A stretch of DNA of 34,966 nucleotides from Streptomyces iakyrus. GTDB lineage: Bacteria > Actinomycetota > Actinomycetes > Streptomycetales > Streptomycetaceae. The stretch is taken from positions 1-34,966 of the forward strand of contig NZ_JNXI01000043.1 in NCBI RefSeq assembly GCF_000717055.1, in the 5' to 3' direction. Positions within the stretch are counted from its first letter, which is position 1. The number at the start of each line of letters is the position of its first letter. This document shows, piece by piece, positions 9,563 to 17,400 of this stretch. Under the pieces are notes generated by a model, which saw only the letters and a program-made list of their open reading frames with translations, ran no database searches and was not told the DNA's origin. The translations under genes and the position numbers were made by a program.

Positions 9563-10643
9563 GGTGAGTCTCCTGGAGAACGGGGCGCGTCGGGGCGGTG
9601 TCGTCGTCGGCGTGGCGCTGGTGGATGGCGATGATGTCCGACAGCAGGGCGTAAGCGGTCTCGATGCGGCCGGCGCCCGGCCCGGACACCGTGACGCTAC
9701 CGAGGAGGTCGGTGTGGAAGGCGACCGCGTTGAGGGGGCCGGAGATCCCCGCCAGTGGGTGGTGTGCCGGCAGCGCGAGCGGAGCGACGCGGGCATCGAC
9801 GCTGCCGTCCTCGTGGCGGGTGGCGGAGCCGACCAGCTTCCAGCGCAGCCCCTTGCAGGCGGCGTCCCGCACCTCGTTCGGTGTGATCGCCGGGATGCCC
9901 TCGCAGAAGACGTCCTCGCGGCGGAGGTCCGCGCCGAGGATCTCGTTGGCCAGGATCATGACCTTGAGCTGGACGTCGTGGCCCTCGATGTCGGCGGTGG
10001 GGTCGGCTTCGGCGTACCCGAGGTTCTGGGCTTCGGCGATGGCGGCCGGCAGTTCGATGCCCTCTTCGAGGCGGCCGAGGATGTAGTTCGAGGTGCCGTT
10101 CATGATGCCTTGGACGCCGGTGATCTCCAGGCCGCCGAACATGCGCTCGGCGGTGCGCAGGATGGGGGTGCCGCTGAGGACCGAGCCCTCGAACTCGAAG
10201 CTGACACCACGCTCGGCGGCCAGCTGCTTCAGTGCGTGGCCGGCGAGTGCGACCGGTCCCTTGTTGGTGGTGCACACGTGCTTGCCCGATTCCAGGGCCC
10301 AGCGCACGTGGGAGAGGGCGGGCTCTCCGTCGGTGGGGTTGGTGAACGTCGCCTCCACGACGATGTCGGCCGGCACCTCGCGGATCACCCACTCGTTGTG
10401 CGGATCCGCGCTGCCGCCGGCCAGGCCCGCGAAGCTCAGCTCCCCGAGCTCGGCGGCCAGCAGCGGCGCCAGATCGATGCCGTCGGTGTCCACCAGGGAA
10501 CCGGCCCGCAGATCGGTGATCGCCACCACCCGCAGGGCGAAGCCCAGCTCCTTCGCCAGGCGGTCCCCGCTCTGGGATATGAGTTCGGCCAGCGCGCGAT
10601 TGACGCCGCCGAATCCGATGAGGGCGAGATCGTATCGGCCCAT
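9555..10643 (-). CDS. Homoserine dehydrogenase paralogue (no ACT domain)
   Basis: A 362-residue NAD(P)-dependent homoserine dehydrogenase family protein interconverting homoserine and aspartate semialdehyde. The cofactor loop is GFGGVNR (10-16), TNKGP lies at 126-130 and the substrate segment [11 protein letters not shown] at 179-189. The catalytic stretch [16 protein letters not shown] (212-227) holds the Asp and Lys expected for hydride transfer. There is no C-terminal ACT regulatory domain, unlike the usual threonine-pathway enzyme of actinobacteria. It is not next to thrC or thrB, and it overlaps an aldehyde dehydrogenase gene, which suggests a catabolic or secondary-metabolic paralogue rather than the housekeeping enzyme. 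The start ATG has AAGGAG 8 bases upstream. Confidence 0.88.
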   Translation of the reverse strand: MGRYDLALIGFGGVNRALAELISQSGDRLAKELGFALRVVAITDLRAGSLVDTDGIDLAPLLAAELGELSFAGLAGGSADPHNEWVIREVPADIVVEATFTNPTDGEPALSHVRWALESGKHVCTTNKGPVALAGHALKQLAAERGVSFEFEGSVLSGTPILRTAERMFGGLEITGVQGIMNGTSNYILGRLEEGIELPAAIAEAQNLGYAEADPTADIEGHDVQLKVMILANEILGADLRREDVFCEGIPAITPNEVRDAACKGLRWKLVGSATRHEDGSVDARVAPLALPAHHPLAGISGPLNAVAFHTDLLGSVTVSGPGAGRIETAYALLSDIIAIHQRHADDDTAPTRPVLQETHRV

Positions 10644-10815
10644 GAGTTCGCTCCTTCACAGTCCGCCGCCTTCACGGTGCGGCTGGGCAGAGCTTGGTTC
10701 CTGCGCCTGTCACCTGCTCCATGCCGCAACGGCCACACGGCATGCCGATCTGCACGGTTTCGATGACGATTCGCCCATCAACGGCCCGGTGGGACGCGGG
10801 TCGTTCGAGCAGGGA

Positions 10816-10847
10816 ACCGGTGGCCGGGCCGCGGCCCGGCCACCGGT
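10816..10847. terminator. 32-bp perfect palindrome, terminator of the acyl-CoA dehydrogenase transcript
   Basis: A perfect GC-rich palindrome, centred on the GC at 10831-10832, begins ACCGGTGG and ends CCACCGGT. It lies 18 bases beyond the stop of the minus-strand acyl-CoA dehydrogenase gene and upstream of the homoserine dehydrogenase promoter. That position fits a strong intrinsic terminator without a T-run. In double-stranded DNA it would also be a long symmetric binding site. Confidence 0.65.
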
Positions 10848-10864
10848 GGTTGGATACGGCGCCC

Positions 10865-12589
10865 CTACGGGGCCATCTCGTACGTGCCGGACAGCGCCTC
10901 GACCCGCTGCCAGACTCGCTCCGTGCGCGCCTCGTCGACGACCGGCCGCCGGACCGAGGCCAGCGCCCACTCCTGCTGCTGCTCGGTCGCCGAGTCCTTG
11001 CCGTGCAGTTCGACGGCGTGCCCGGAGAAGTCCCGTATGAGCACGGCGAAGAGTTCGTCGAGTACGTCCTCGTCGAGTCCGGTCAGCGCGGCCTGCTCCA
11101 GGACGAGCTGCCCGTGCACGACGAGGGCGAAGAGCTGGCCGATCGAGAGGACGAGGTCGAGGTCGCGGCTCTGCTCCGCGTCGGGGGCTGCTGTGGCGAC
11201 GAACTCACAGAGTGCCTCGGCCTGTTGGCGCAGACGAGCGACGTTGGGCAGGTGTGCGTACGTCTCGAAGGCCGGGCGCCAGTCGTGGAAGCGCACCGAG
11301 CCCAGGCCTCGGGCCGGTCCCTGCCGGAACAGGAAGTCGTCGTCGGCCGCGTCGAGACGGGTCGGCACACTCGGGTACTCGGCCGGGTCGAGGAGATGGT
11401 TGCGCATGAACTTCAGGATCAGTGCCAGGTTGACGTGGACCGTGCCCTCCAGCTTGGGCAGGCCGCGGATCTCCACGGCCGCCTGGCTGAAGTAGTTGTC
11501 CTTCTCGAAGCCCTTGGCGGCGATGACGTCCCACATCAGGTCGATGACCTTCTCGCCCTCCGTGGTCACCTTCATCTTCGTCATCGGGTTGAAGAGCAGG
11601 TAGCGGCGGTCGTCCGGACCGGCGGAGCGGAAGTAGTCGACAGCGCGGTCGCTGAACAGCTTCATGCCGACGAGCCTGACGTACGCGTCGGTCAGCTCGC
11701 GCCGCACGTGCGGGAAGGCGGTGACGGGGCGGCCGTAGAGGACGCGGTTGCTCGCGTGGGTGACGGCCTCGTACATCGCGTGTTCGCAGATGCCGATCGA
11801 GGCGGTGCACAGGTTGAACTTGCCGACGTTGACCGTGTTGAGGGCGGCGTCGAAGGCCGCGCGGCCGGTGTGCAGGACGTCGTCGGACGTTACGGGATAG
11901 TCCTCCAGGCGGAACTCGCTGACGAACTTGGACGAGTCGACGACGTTCTTGACCAGGTGGTAGGCCGGATGACGGCTGTCGGCGGCGAAGAACACATAGC
12001 CGTCGGGGCCCTCGACGTCGGTACGGCGGCCGAAGACGGAGACGAGTCCGGCTGCGTTGCCGTTGCCGATGTAGTACTTGGAGCCGGTGGCGCGGAAGCC
12101 GCCGTCGCCGTCGGGTTCGAGCAGCATGTCGGTGGAGTAGATGTCGGCGCCGTGGGCCTTCTCGGACAGGCCGAACGCGAACACCTCTCCCTGCGCGAGG
12201 AGTTCCGCGGCACGGGCGCGGGCGGCGGCGTTGTCGCTCTGCCAGACCGGGCCGAGGCCGAGGATGGTGACCTGCCAGGCATACCAGTAGTCCAGGCCGT
12301 AGAAGCCGAGGATCTCGTTGAGCGCGGCGATACGGGCGGTGTCCCACCGCTTGTCCGGCTCCCCCTCCCCGGCACTGGACGACGGCGTCAGGAAGGTGGC
12401 GAACAGGCCCTCCTTCGCGGCGAAGGCGAGGAAGTCACCCAGCCAAGCGCGGGTCCGGTAGTCCTCGATGAGCTGCCGCTTCCCGCGCTCCTCGAACCAG
12501 TCGACGGTGGCACGCAGCAAGCGGCGTGTCTCGGGGTCGAAGTGCGCGGGGTCGTAGGTGCGCGGGTTGAAGAGCAGTCGGTCAGCCAT
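10865..12589 (-). CDS. Acyl-CoA dehydrogenase/oxidase family flavoprotein
   Basis: A 574-residue protein of the acyl-CoA oxidase/dehydrogenase superfamily, larger than the about 380-residue standard dehydrogenase and closer to ACOX-like lengths. FGLSEKAHGADIYSTDM matches the flavin/substrate loop ('ltEp.hGsD'), followed by GSKYYIGNGNAAGLVSVFGR, the typical beta-domain sequence. The C-terminal half is helical with the expected MWDVIAAKGFEKDN region. It probably acts in oxidation of a long or unusual acyl thioester. The start is ATG 12587-12589 (minus strand); the Shine-Dalgarno sequence is weak, and an in-frame extension of 12 residues is possible. It follows the PadR gene on the same strand by 94 bases with no obvious terminator, so PadR probably controls it. 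Confidence 0.82.
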   Translation of the reverse strand: MADRLLFNPRTYDPAHFDPETRRLLRATVDWFEERGKRQLIEDYRTRAWLGDFLAFAAKEGLFATFLTPSSSAGEGEPDKRWDTARIAALNEILGFYGLDYWYAWQVTILGLGPVWQSDNAAARARAAELLAQGEVFAFGLSEKAHGADIYSTDMLLEPDGDGGFRATGSKYYIGNGNAAGLVSVFGRRTDVEGPDGYVFFAADSRHPAYHLVKNVVDSSKFVSEFRLEDYPVTSDDVLHTGRAAFDAALNTVNVGKFNLCTASIGICEHAMYEAVTHASNRVLYGRPVTAFPHVRRELTDAYVRLVGMKLFSDRAVDYFRSAGPDDRRYLLFNPMTKMKVTTEGEKVIDLMWDVIAAKGFEKDNYFSQAAVEIRGLPKLEGTVHVNLALILKFMRNHLLDPAEYPSVPTRLDAADDDFLFRQGPARGLGSVRFHDWRPAFETYAHLPNVARLRQQAEALCEFVATAAPDAEQSRDLDLVLSIGQLFALVVHGQLVLEQAALTGLDEDVLDELFAVLIRDFSGHAVELHGKDSATEQQQEWALASVRRPVVDEARTERVWQRVEALSGTYEMAP

Positions 12590-12683
12590 GGTGAGGACCC
12601 CAATCGGTTGGTGGACGGGTGGCAATCGAGAGGTATGGCGGCCGGAGCGGCGGAGCAGTCGCGGCCGGTGCAGTGGAGCGCGG

Positions 12684-13256
12684 TCAGTGGCCCGGGCCGA
12701 AGCGGGCCAGCGTGGCGAGCACGTCGTCCAGCCAGCCGATCATCATCCGCTCGTACGCGATGCCGCCGCGCAGTACGACGTGCTGGAGCTCCCGCTCCGC
12801 GTCCGGCGGCGCTTCCGGAACGGCGGCGCCCGCCGCGGCCCCCGTGAAGTCCCGCTCCTCGCCTGCCAGATAGTGCGCCAGCCGGTCCCGATGCGCCTGC
12901 CGGTGCCGCTCCACCTCGCGGATCAGGGCAGCCGGGTCGTCGAAGGCCGCGCCCCGGATCTTCACCGCCAGGTCGTGTCGGACGCTCTCCGGCTCGATCG
13001 GATCGTGCAACCACGAGGACAGCGCGGCCCGGCCGAGATCGGCGACGGAGTACTCCTTCTTGTCCGGCCGCCGCTGCTGCGGGACGTCCCGGGCTTCGAC
13101 CCAGCCGTCGTTCTCCATGCGCTTCAGTACGCGGTAGATCTGCTGGTGGGTCGCGGTCCAGAAGTACCCGATGAACCGATCGAAACGCCGGGCCAGCTCA
13201 TAGCCGGATCCCGGCTTCTCCAAGAGCGACACCAGGATCGCGTGTTCGAGCGCCAT
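12684..13256 (-). CDS. PadR-family transcriptional regulator
   Basis: A 190-residue PadR protein with its N-terminal winged helix in ALEHAILVSLLEKPGSGYELARRFDRFIGYFWTATHQQIYRVLKRMENDGWV. This is the textbook PadR pattern, with GYEL and the ATHQQIYRxLxxME recognition helix. A C-terminal helical dimerisation region (PESVRHDLAVKIRGA..., then HRQAHRDRLAHY) follows. The start is ATG 13254-13256 (minus strand); the 20-residue upstream extension would run across the operator palindrome and is unlikely. A perfect palindrome immediately upstream indicates autorepression, relieved by a small-molecule ligand. The downstream acyl-CoA dehydrogenase is the natural co-regulated gene. Confidence 0.92.
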   Translation of the reverse strand: MALEHAILVSLLEKPGSGYELARRFDRFIGYFWTATHQQIYRVLKRMENDGWVEARDVPQQRRPDKKEYSVADLGRAALSSWLHDPIEPESVRHDLAVKIRGAAFDDPAALIREVERHRQAHRDRLAHYLAGEERDFTGAAAGAAVPEAPPDAERELQHVVLRGGIAYERMMIGWLDDVLATLARFGPGH

Positions 13257-13267
13257 GACGACGATCG

Positions 13268-13291
13268 TGCTATGCAACTTGTTGCATAGCA
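13268..13291. promoter_or_regulatory. PadR operator palindrome
   Basis: TGCTATGCAAC-TT-GTTGCATAGCA is a perfect 11-2-11 inverted repeat 12 bases upstream of the padR start codon. TATGCAAC/GTTGCATA matches the ATGCAA/TTGCAT character of known PadR sites. The position, across the likely promoter or start of transcription, fits autorepression. It also lies 50 bases after the stop of the upstream phosphatase and could double as its terminator. Confidence 0.75.
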
Positions 13292-13341
13292 AGTCTGACC
13301 CATGTCGATGCGACACGGCTCACGCCCGCACCTGCTCCTTG

Positions 13342-15129
13342 TCATTCCCGGCCGGGCAGCGCCTGCTCGAACCAGACGACCTTGCCCGTGCTCACCCTGG
13401 TCGCCCCCCAGCGCTCCGCCAGCTGGTCGACCAGGAACAGTCCGCGGCCACCCTCGTCGCTCAGCCTGGCGTGCCGCATCCTCGGCACCTGCGGCGAGTC
13501 GTCGCCCACTTCGCAGCGGAGTACGTCCGTGCGGAGCAGGCGCAGGGTGATCGGCCGGGACGCGAAGCGTACGGCGTTCGCCACCACCTCGCTGACCAGC
13601 AGTTCGGCCGGCTCCACGAGGGCGTCGAGGCCCCAGTGGTGCAGGGTCCTTCGCGCCAGCCGACGTGCCTGCCCGGCGGTCTGCGGCCGTGGAGCCATGT
13701 ACCAGTACGCCACCGCCTCGGGCAGAATGCCCTCGAACCGGGCCGCGAGCAGCGCGATGTCGTCGTCCCGGTCGCGCGTGCCCAGCGAGGCGAGTGCCTG
13801 GTCGCACAGCACTTCCAGGGCGGGGGGTTCCCAACCGGCAGGGGCACCGCGCAGGTGTGCGCACAACCGCTTCACGCCGGTCAGCACGTCCGAGTCGCGG
13901 GACTCGACGAGCCCGTCGGTGTACAGCAGCAGAGTCGCTCCGGCCGGCGCGTGCGTCTCGGTGGACTCGAAGACGCCGCTGCCGACGCCGATCGGTGCCC
14001 CGGGCGGGACCGGCAGTATCTCCTCCCGGCCGTCCGTGTGGAGGAGCACCGGGGGTGGGTGACCGGCGTTGGCGATCAGCAGCCGGTGCAGTACCGGGTC
14101 GTACATCGCGTACAGGCAGGTCGCCATGTGCTCGCTGCCCAGCCGCTCCGCCTGTTCGTCGAGGTGGTGCAGGACCTCGTCGGGAGGCAGGTCGAGTCCG
14201 GCCAGGGTCTGCACGATGGTGCGCAGCTGGCCCATGATGGCGGCCGACGTCAGGGAATGGCCCATGACGTCGCCGATCACCAGTGCGACACGGTTGCCGG
14301 GCAGGGGGATCGCGTCGTACCAGTCACCGCCCACCTGGGAAGCCCGCGAGGCGGGCAGGTATCGGCTCGCCAGCCGGACTCCGGTCGGCTGGGGCAGGGC
14401 CGGAGGGAGCATCGTGCGCTGCAGCGCGGCGGCGACCGATGTCTCACGGAGGTAGAGCGCGGCCTTGTCGACGCCGAGTGCGGTGTGGGTGGCGAGCTGG
14501 GATGCGACGAGCAGGTCGTCGTCGGTGAAGGCGGGCCGGTCGGCGTAGCGGATGAGGACGACGCTGCCCACGACGTGGCGGCGGCCGTGCAGCGGGGCGA
14601 TGATCAGCCGGGGTCCGGGTTGCGCCGCTCGGGGATCCTGCACCGGTCCCAGCAATTCGGTCAGGGCGGGAGCGACTCCTGGGGCGTCTGCCGACACGGG
14701 CCGACCGGCTTGCAGCAGCTCGGCCAGCCGGCCGTCGGCGGCCGGGCGTACGACGTCCGCCGGTCGCACGGCGGCCGAGGTCTCCGGAGAGGGACCGGAC
14801 CCCCGGGAGGCCGGACCCCTCGGCGGCGCCCGGTCCGTGCTGTGCAGCCGCAGCACGGCGGGGGAGCCGGGACCTTCGTCCCCGACCGGCAGCGGATCGG
14901 ACAGGTGGACGAAGGCCGTGTCGGCGAAGGCCGGCACGGCCGCCCGGCACAGTTCGTGCAATGTCTCGTCGAGACCGATGCCGCGGGCGATCCGGCGCGT
15001 CGCCTCGTCGAGGTAGCGGAGCCGGTCGGTCTGCGGTCCCAGGAGCTGTGGCCGACGCGGTGGCGTGACATGCCCGCTCGCCCTGGCCTGTCGGCCGGGG
15101 TGTTCATGAGCTCCCAGGTGCTTCGTCAA
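13342..15129 (-). CDS. GAF-PP2C(SpoIIE)-HATPase phosphatase/kinase
   Basis: A 595-residue soluble regulator of a partner-switching pathway. A GAF-like sensor covers about 40-225. The PP2C/SpoIIE phosphatase covers about 245-462, with GGDWYD (268-273), GDVMGH (286-291), YTDGL (403-407) and DRDDDIAL (453-460) supplying the metal-binding aspartates. An RsbW-like HATPase domain covers about 475-592, with N-box SEVVANAVRF and DEGGRGLFLVDQ. Such proteins dephosphorylate STAS anti-sigma antagonists, and the ATPase part may bind or phosphorylate them. The start is TTG at 15127-15129 (minus strand), preceded by CGGAAG; no ATG or GTG exists nearby. It lies 52 bases after the methyltransferase gene on the same strand, so one transcript is likely. 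Confidence 0.88.
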   Translation of the reverse strand: MTKHLGAHEHPGRQARASGHVTPPRRPQLLGPQTDRLRYLDEATRRIARGIGLDETLHELCRAAVPAFADTAFVHLSDPLPVGDEGPGSPAVLRLHSTDRAPPRGPASRGSGPSPETSAAVRPADVVRPAADGRLAELLQAGRPVSADAPGVAPALTELLGPVQDPRAAQPGPRLIIAPLHGRRHVVGSVVLIRYADRPAFTDDDLLVASQLATHTALGVDKAALYLRETSVAAALQRTMLPPALPQPTGVRLASRYLPASRASQVGGDWYDAIPLPGNRVALVIGDVMGHSLTSAAIMGQLRTIVQTLAGLDLPPDEVLHHLDEQAERLGSEHMATCLYAMYDPVLHRLLIANAGHPPPVLLHTDGREEILPVPPGAPIGVGSGVFESTETHAPAGATLLLYTDGLVESRDSDVLTGVKRLCAHLRGAPAGWEPPALEVLCDQALASLGTRDRDDDIALLAARFEGILPEAVAYWYMAPRPQTAGQARRLARRTLHHWGLDALVEPAELLVSEVVANAVRFASRPITLRLLRTDVLRCEVGDDSPQVPRMRHARLSDEGGRGLFLVDQLAERWGATRVSTGKVVWFEQALPGRE

Positions 15130-15181
15130 AGCGTCGCTTCCGTCTGGGTGTTCCCCGCCGGTGCGGGCGGAGGGGGAGCTG

Positions 15182-15865
15182 TCAGTCGCGCCGCCTGCAG
15201 CGCAGGAAGATCTGCACCTCCGGCGGTACGTCGGCGCTCGCGGGTGCGTAGGTGTAGGAGTTCTCCTCGACGATCTCGAAGCCGGTCGCCTCGACGGTCT
15301 CCCTCAGCTCGTCCCGCAGGTACCCGGACACCCGGATGGTCCGTCCGAGGAACGGGATCGAGAAGTCGTCCACGTCTGCCTCCACCATCGACAGCACGAA
15401 CAGTCCGTCCGGCACCAGGAGATGGCGGACGGTCCGCAGTGCGAGGGGGATCTCCTGGCGCGGCAGCATGAGCAGGGAGAAGAAGGCGGCCACCGCGTCG
15501 AACCGGCCGAGGTCGCAGGGTCCTCCCGGCCGCAGATCAGCGATGTCCACCTGGTGGAACGTGCCGTCGGGCACGTGCTTGCGGGCCAGGGCGACCATTC
15601 CGCCTGACAGGTCGACGCCGACGACCTCGAAGCCCGCCTCCGCGAGCCGTCGGGCGGTCGGGAGCCCGGTGCCGCATCCCAGGTCCAGCACGCGGGACCC
15701 GGCCGGCAGCCGGTCCACGAGCCACTCGGTGGCCCCGACCTGCCCTTCTTTGTGCGGAAAGGCCTCGTCGTAGTGGTCGCCGATGGCGTCGAAGGCCTCG
15801 GCCTGGCCGGTGCGGTCAGGCAGTGCGTCCTCGTAGCCCAGCTTGCCGGGAGGGCTGCTGCTCAC
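15182..15865 (-). CDS. Class I SAM-dependent methyltransferase
   Basis: A 227-residue cytoplasmic methyltransferase with motif I VLDLGCGTGLPTARRL (about 59-74), VVGVDLSGGMVALARK (about 82-97) and FDAVAAFFSLLMLP, ending in the usual beta-hairpin. The length and the DHYDEAFPHKEGQ start resemble ubiquinone-type or small-molecule methyltransferases of Streptomyces. The substrate is unknown. The start is GTG 15863-15865 (minus strand), with GGGGGA upstream. A long frame runs through it from the neighbouring transporter gene, but that is an antisense-type shadow. It precedes the phosphatase by 52 bases, so co-transcription is likely; a direct functional link is not evident. Confidence 0.85.
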   Translation of the reverse strand: MSSSPPGKLGYEDALPDRTGQAEAFDAIGDHYDEAFPHKEGQVGATEWLVDRLPAGSRVLDLGCGTGLPTARRLAEAGFEVVGVDLSGGMVALARKHVPDGTFHQVDIADLRPGGPCDLGRFDAVAAFFSLLMLPRQEIPLALRTVRHLLVPDGLFVLSMVEADVDDFSIPFLGRTIRVSGYLRDELRETVEATGFEIVEENSYTYAPASADVPPEVQIFLRCRRRD

Positions 15866-16044
15866 AGGCGTTCCCCCTTGCTCATCCTGCGTAGTTTTCG
15901 CATATATCCTCCCCCATCGGGCCCGGGTCGACATCCCGCATGCGCACGGTATCCCTTGCGCAACGCCGTGTGGTGGCAGACGTCGAAGGCATTCCCCCGC
16001 CGCCTGACCGAGACGCAGCTCAGGGGGAGTCGATGGGTCCTTCC

Positions 16045-17298
16045 CTATGACCAGGGCAGGACCAGCGCGCCCCATGCTACGACCGGGCCGATGGCGACGA
16101 TTCCGCCGGTGTAGCCGATGACTTGGCGGTAGAAGAGGCGGGGGTCCACCCCGCGGGCGTTGCTGAGCACGAGTGCGCCGTTGGTGGAGAAGGGCGAGGT
16201 GTCGACGATCGTCGTGGAGACGGCGAGGGCGGCGATCAGCCCGGCGGCGCTCAGGTGGCTGGAGAGCAGCAGCGGTACGGCGATGGGGATGATCGCGGTG
16301 AGGATCGCGGTGGAGGAGGCGAAGGCGGACGTGATGGCCACGGTGAAGCACAGCAGCAGGGCGACGGCGACCGGTGCGCCCAGGCCCGCCGCGTGCTCGG
16401 AGATGTTCTCGATGATGCCGGCCTTCTCCAGCATGGCGATGTAGGTCATCATGCCCGCGACCAGCAGCAGGGTGGACCAGCTGACGCCGTCCACGGCCTT
16501 CTCCTGGCGCTTCATGTCCACCAGGGCCAGCAGGGCGCCGGCCGCGAGGGCCAGGAAGCCGATCTCCAGATGGAAGCCGAGAGCTCCGACCACGAGCGCC
16601 ACCAGGCAGGCCAGGGTGAGCCACTGGCGCCAGTCGGGCCTGCCGGACACGGCGAGGTCCTCGCCCTCGGCCGCCATCGCGGAGCCTTCGGCCAGCGGGG
16701 CGGGGCGCTTGGCGAGCAGCACGTACGTGAGTGCCGAGAGCACCAGGTTGATCAGGAAGCTGGCACTGAACAACGTCACCGCGGAGACGTGCAGTTCGGT
16801 CTTGTCGACCAGGCCGAGCACCAGCGCACCGGAGACGGCGAGCGGGGAGAACGCGCCCGCGTGTCCGCCGCTGATCACCATCATGCCGACGACCAGCGGG
16901 TTGAGCTTGTAGCGGTAGGCGAAGTTCATGCCGATCGGCGCGAGGATCGCGACGGCGGCGGGAGTGAAGGTGCCGAACGCCGTGAGCAGGGCGGCCACCA
17001 GGAACAGCACCCAGGGGATGAGCGCGACCTTGCCGCGCACCAGCCGTACCCCGGCCGCGACGAGCCGGTCGATGGTGCCGTTGCGGCGGGCGACGGAGAA
17101 CAGGTAGGTGACTCCGACGATGGTGACGAAGAGCTTCGCCGGGAACCCCTCGAAGATCTCGTCCTCGGTGAGGCCGAGCGAGGCGGTGCCGACGGCGAAG
17201 GTGGCGACGAAGGCGAGGATGCCCAGGTTGATCGGCAGCATCGTGCCGACCACGAACATCACCAGCAGCGCGCCTATGGAGATCACTTCAGCAGACAT
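16045..17298 (-). CDS. SLC13/MatC-like carboxylate transporter
   Basis: A 417-residue integral membrane protein with about 11-12 hydrophobic helices, of the ion-transporter superfamily that includes MatC dicarboxylate carriers and SLC13/DASS symporters. Features are the N-terminal MatC-like ALLVMFVVGTMLPINLGILAFVA, hairpin-type GTFTPAAVAILAPIGMNFA, SGGHAGAFSPLAVSG, and a C-terminal SSTAILTAIIPIAVPLL plus TTIVDTSPFSTNGAL. The last resembles the second SNT-type substrate motif. It probably imports a di- or tricarboxylate. The start ATG has AAGGA 7 bases upstream. It follows the PrpF gene on the same strand by 102 bases that contain two hairpins. Confidence 0.85.
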   Translation of the reverse strand: MSAEVISIGALLVMFVVGTMLPINLGILAFVATFAVGTASLGLTEDEIFEGFPAKLFVTIVGVTYLFSVARRNGTIDRLVAAGVRLVRGKVALIPWVLFLVAALLTAFGTFTPAAVAILAPIGMNFAYRYKLNPLVVGMMVISGGHAGAFSPLAVSGALVLGLVDKTELHVSAVTLFSASFLINLVLSALTYVLLAKRPAPLAEGSAMAAEGEDLAVSGRPDWRQWLTLACLVALVVGALGFHLEIGFLALAAGALLALVDMKRQEKAVDGVSWSTLLLVAGMMTYIAMLEKAGIIENISEHAAGLGAPVAVALLLCFTVAITSAFASSTAILTAIIPIAVPLLLSSHLSAAGLIAALAVSTTIVDTSPFSTNGALVLSNARGVDPRLFYRQVIGYTGGIVAIGPVVAWGALVLPWS

Positions 17299-17325
17299 CT
17301 TTGTCCTTGGTGCGATGGGGGAGGG

Positions 17326-17381
17326 GCGCCCCGGGGGCGCGAGGGTGTCCCGGTGCGGCCGGCTGGGGGACCGGCCGACCG
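17326..17381 (-). terminator. Two tandem hairpins between the PrpF and transporter genes
   Basis: Hairpin A is GCGCCCC-G-GGGGCGC (17326-17340). Hairpin B pairs CGGT plus CGGCCGG with CCGGCCG plus ACCG (17351-17381), with one bulged G and loop CTGGGGGA. On the minus strand they follow the prpF-like stop and precede the transporter start, so they could attenuate read-through or stabilise the upstream message. Confidence 0.5.
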
Positions 17382-17400
17382 AGGTGAGGTCCGCCCCGGG

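Noticed and set aside
8060..9634. 524-residue plus-strand frame opposite the aldehyde dehydrogenase
   Set aside because: Composition is typical of antisense coding; the minus strand carries catalytic ALDH motifs.
10694..12847. 717-residue plus-strand frame opposite the acyl-CoA dehydrogenase
   Set aside because: Antisense shadow with no family signature; the minus-strand gene has clear flavoprotein motifs.
13268..13291. Palindrome as terminator of the upstream phosphatase gene
   Set aside because: Possible, but the sequence matches PadR sites and sits just before padR, so operator is the better reading.
15866..16044. Small RNA or peptide gene before the methyltransferase
   Set aside because: A short AT-rich patch is present, but no stable hairpin, Shine-Dalgarno/start pair or coding pattern was found.
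15182..16624. 480-residue minus-strand frame including the methyltransferase
   Set aside because: The N-terminal half is out-of-frame sequence from the transporter gene; only the part from GTG 15865 has methyltransferase motifs and a ribosome binding site.
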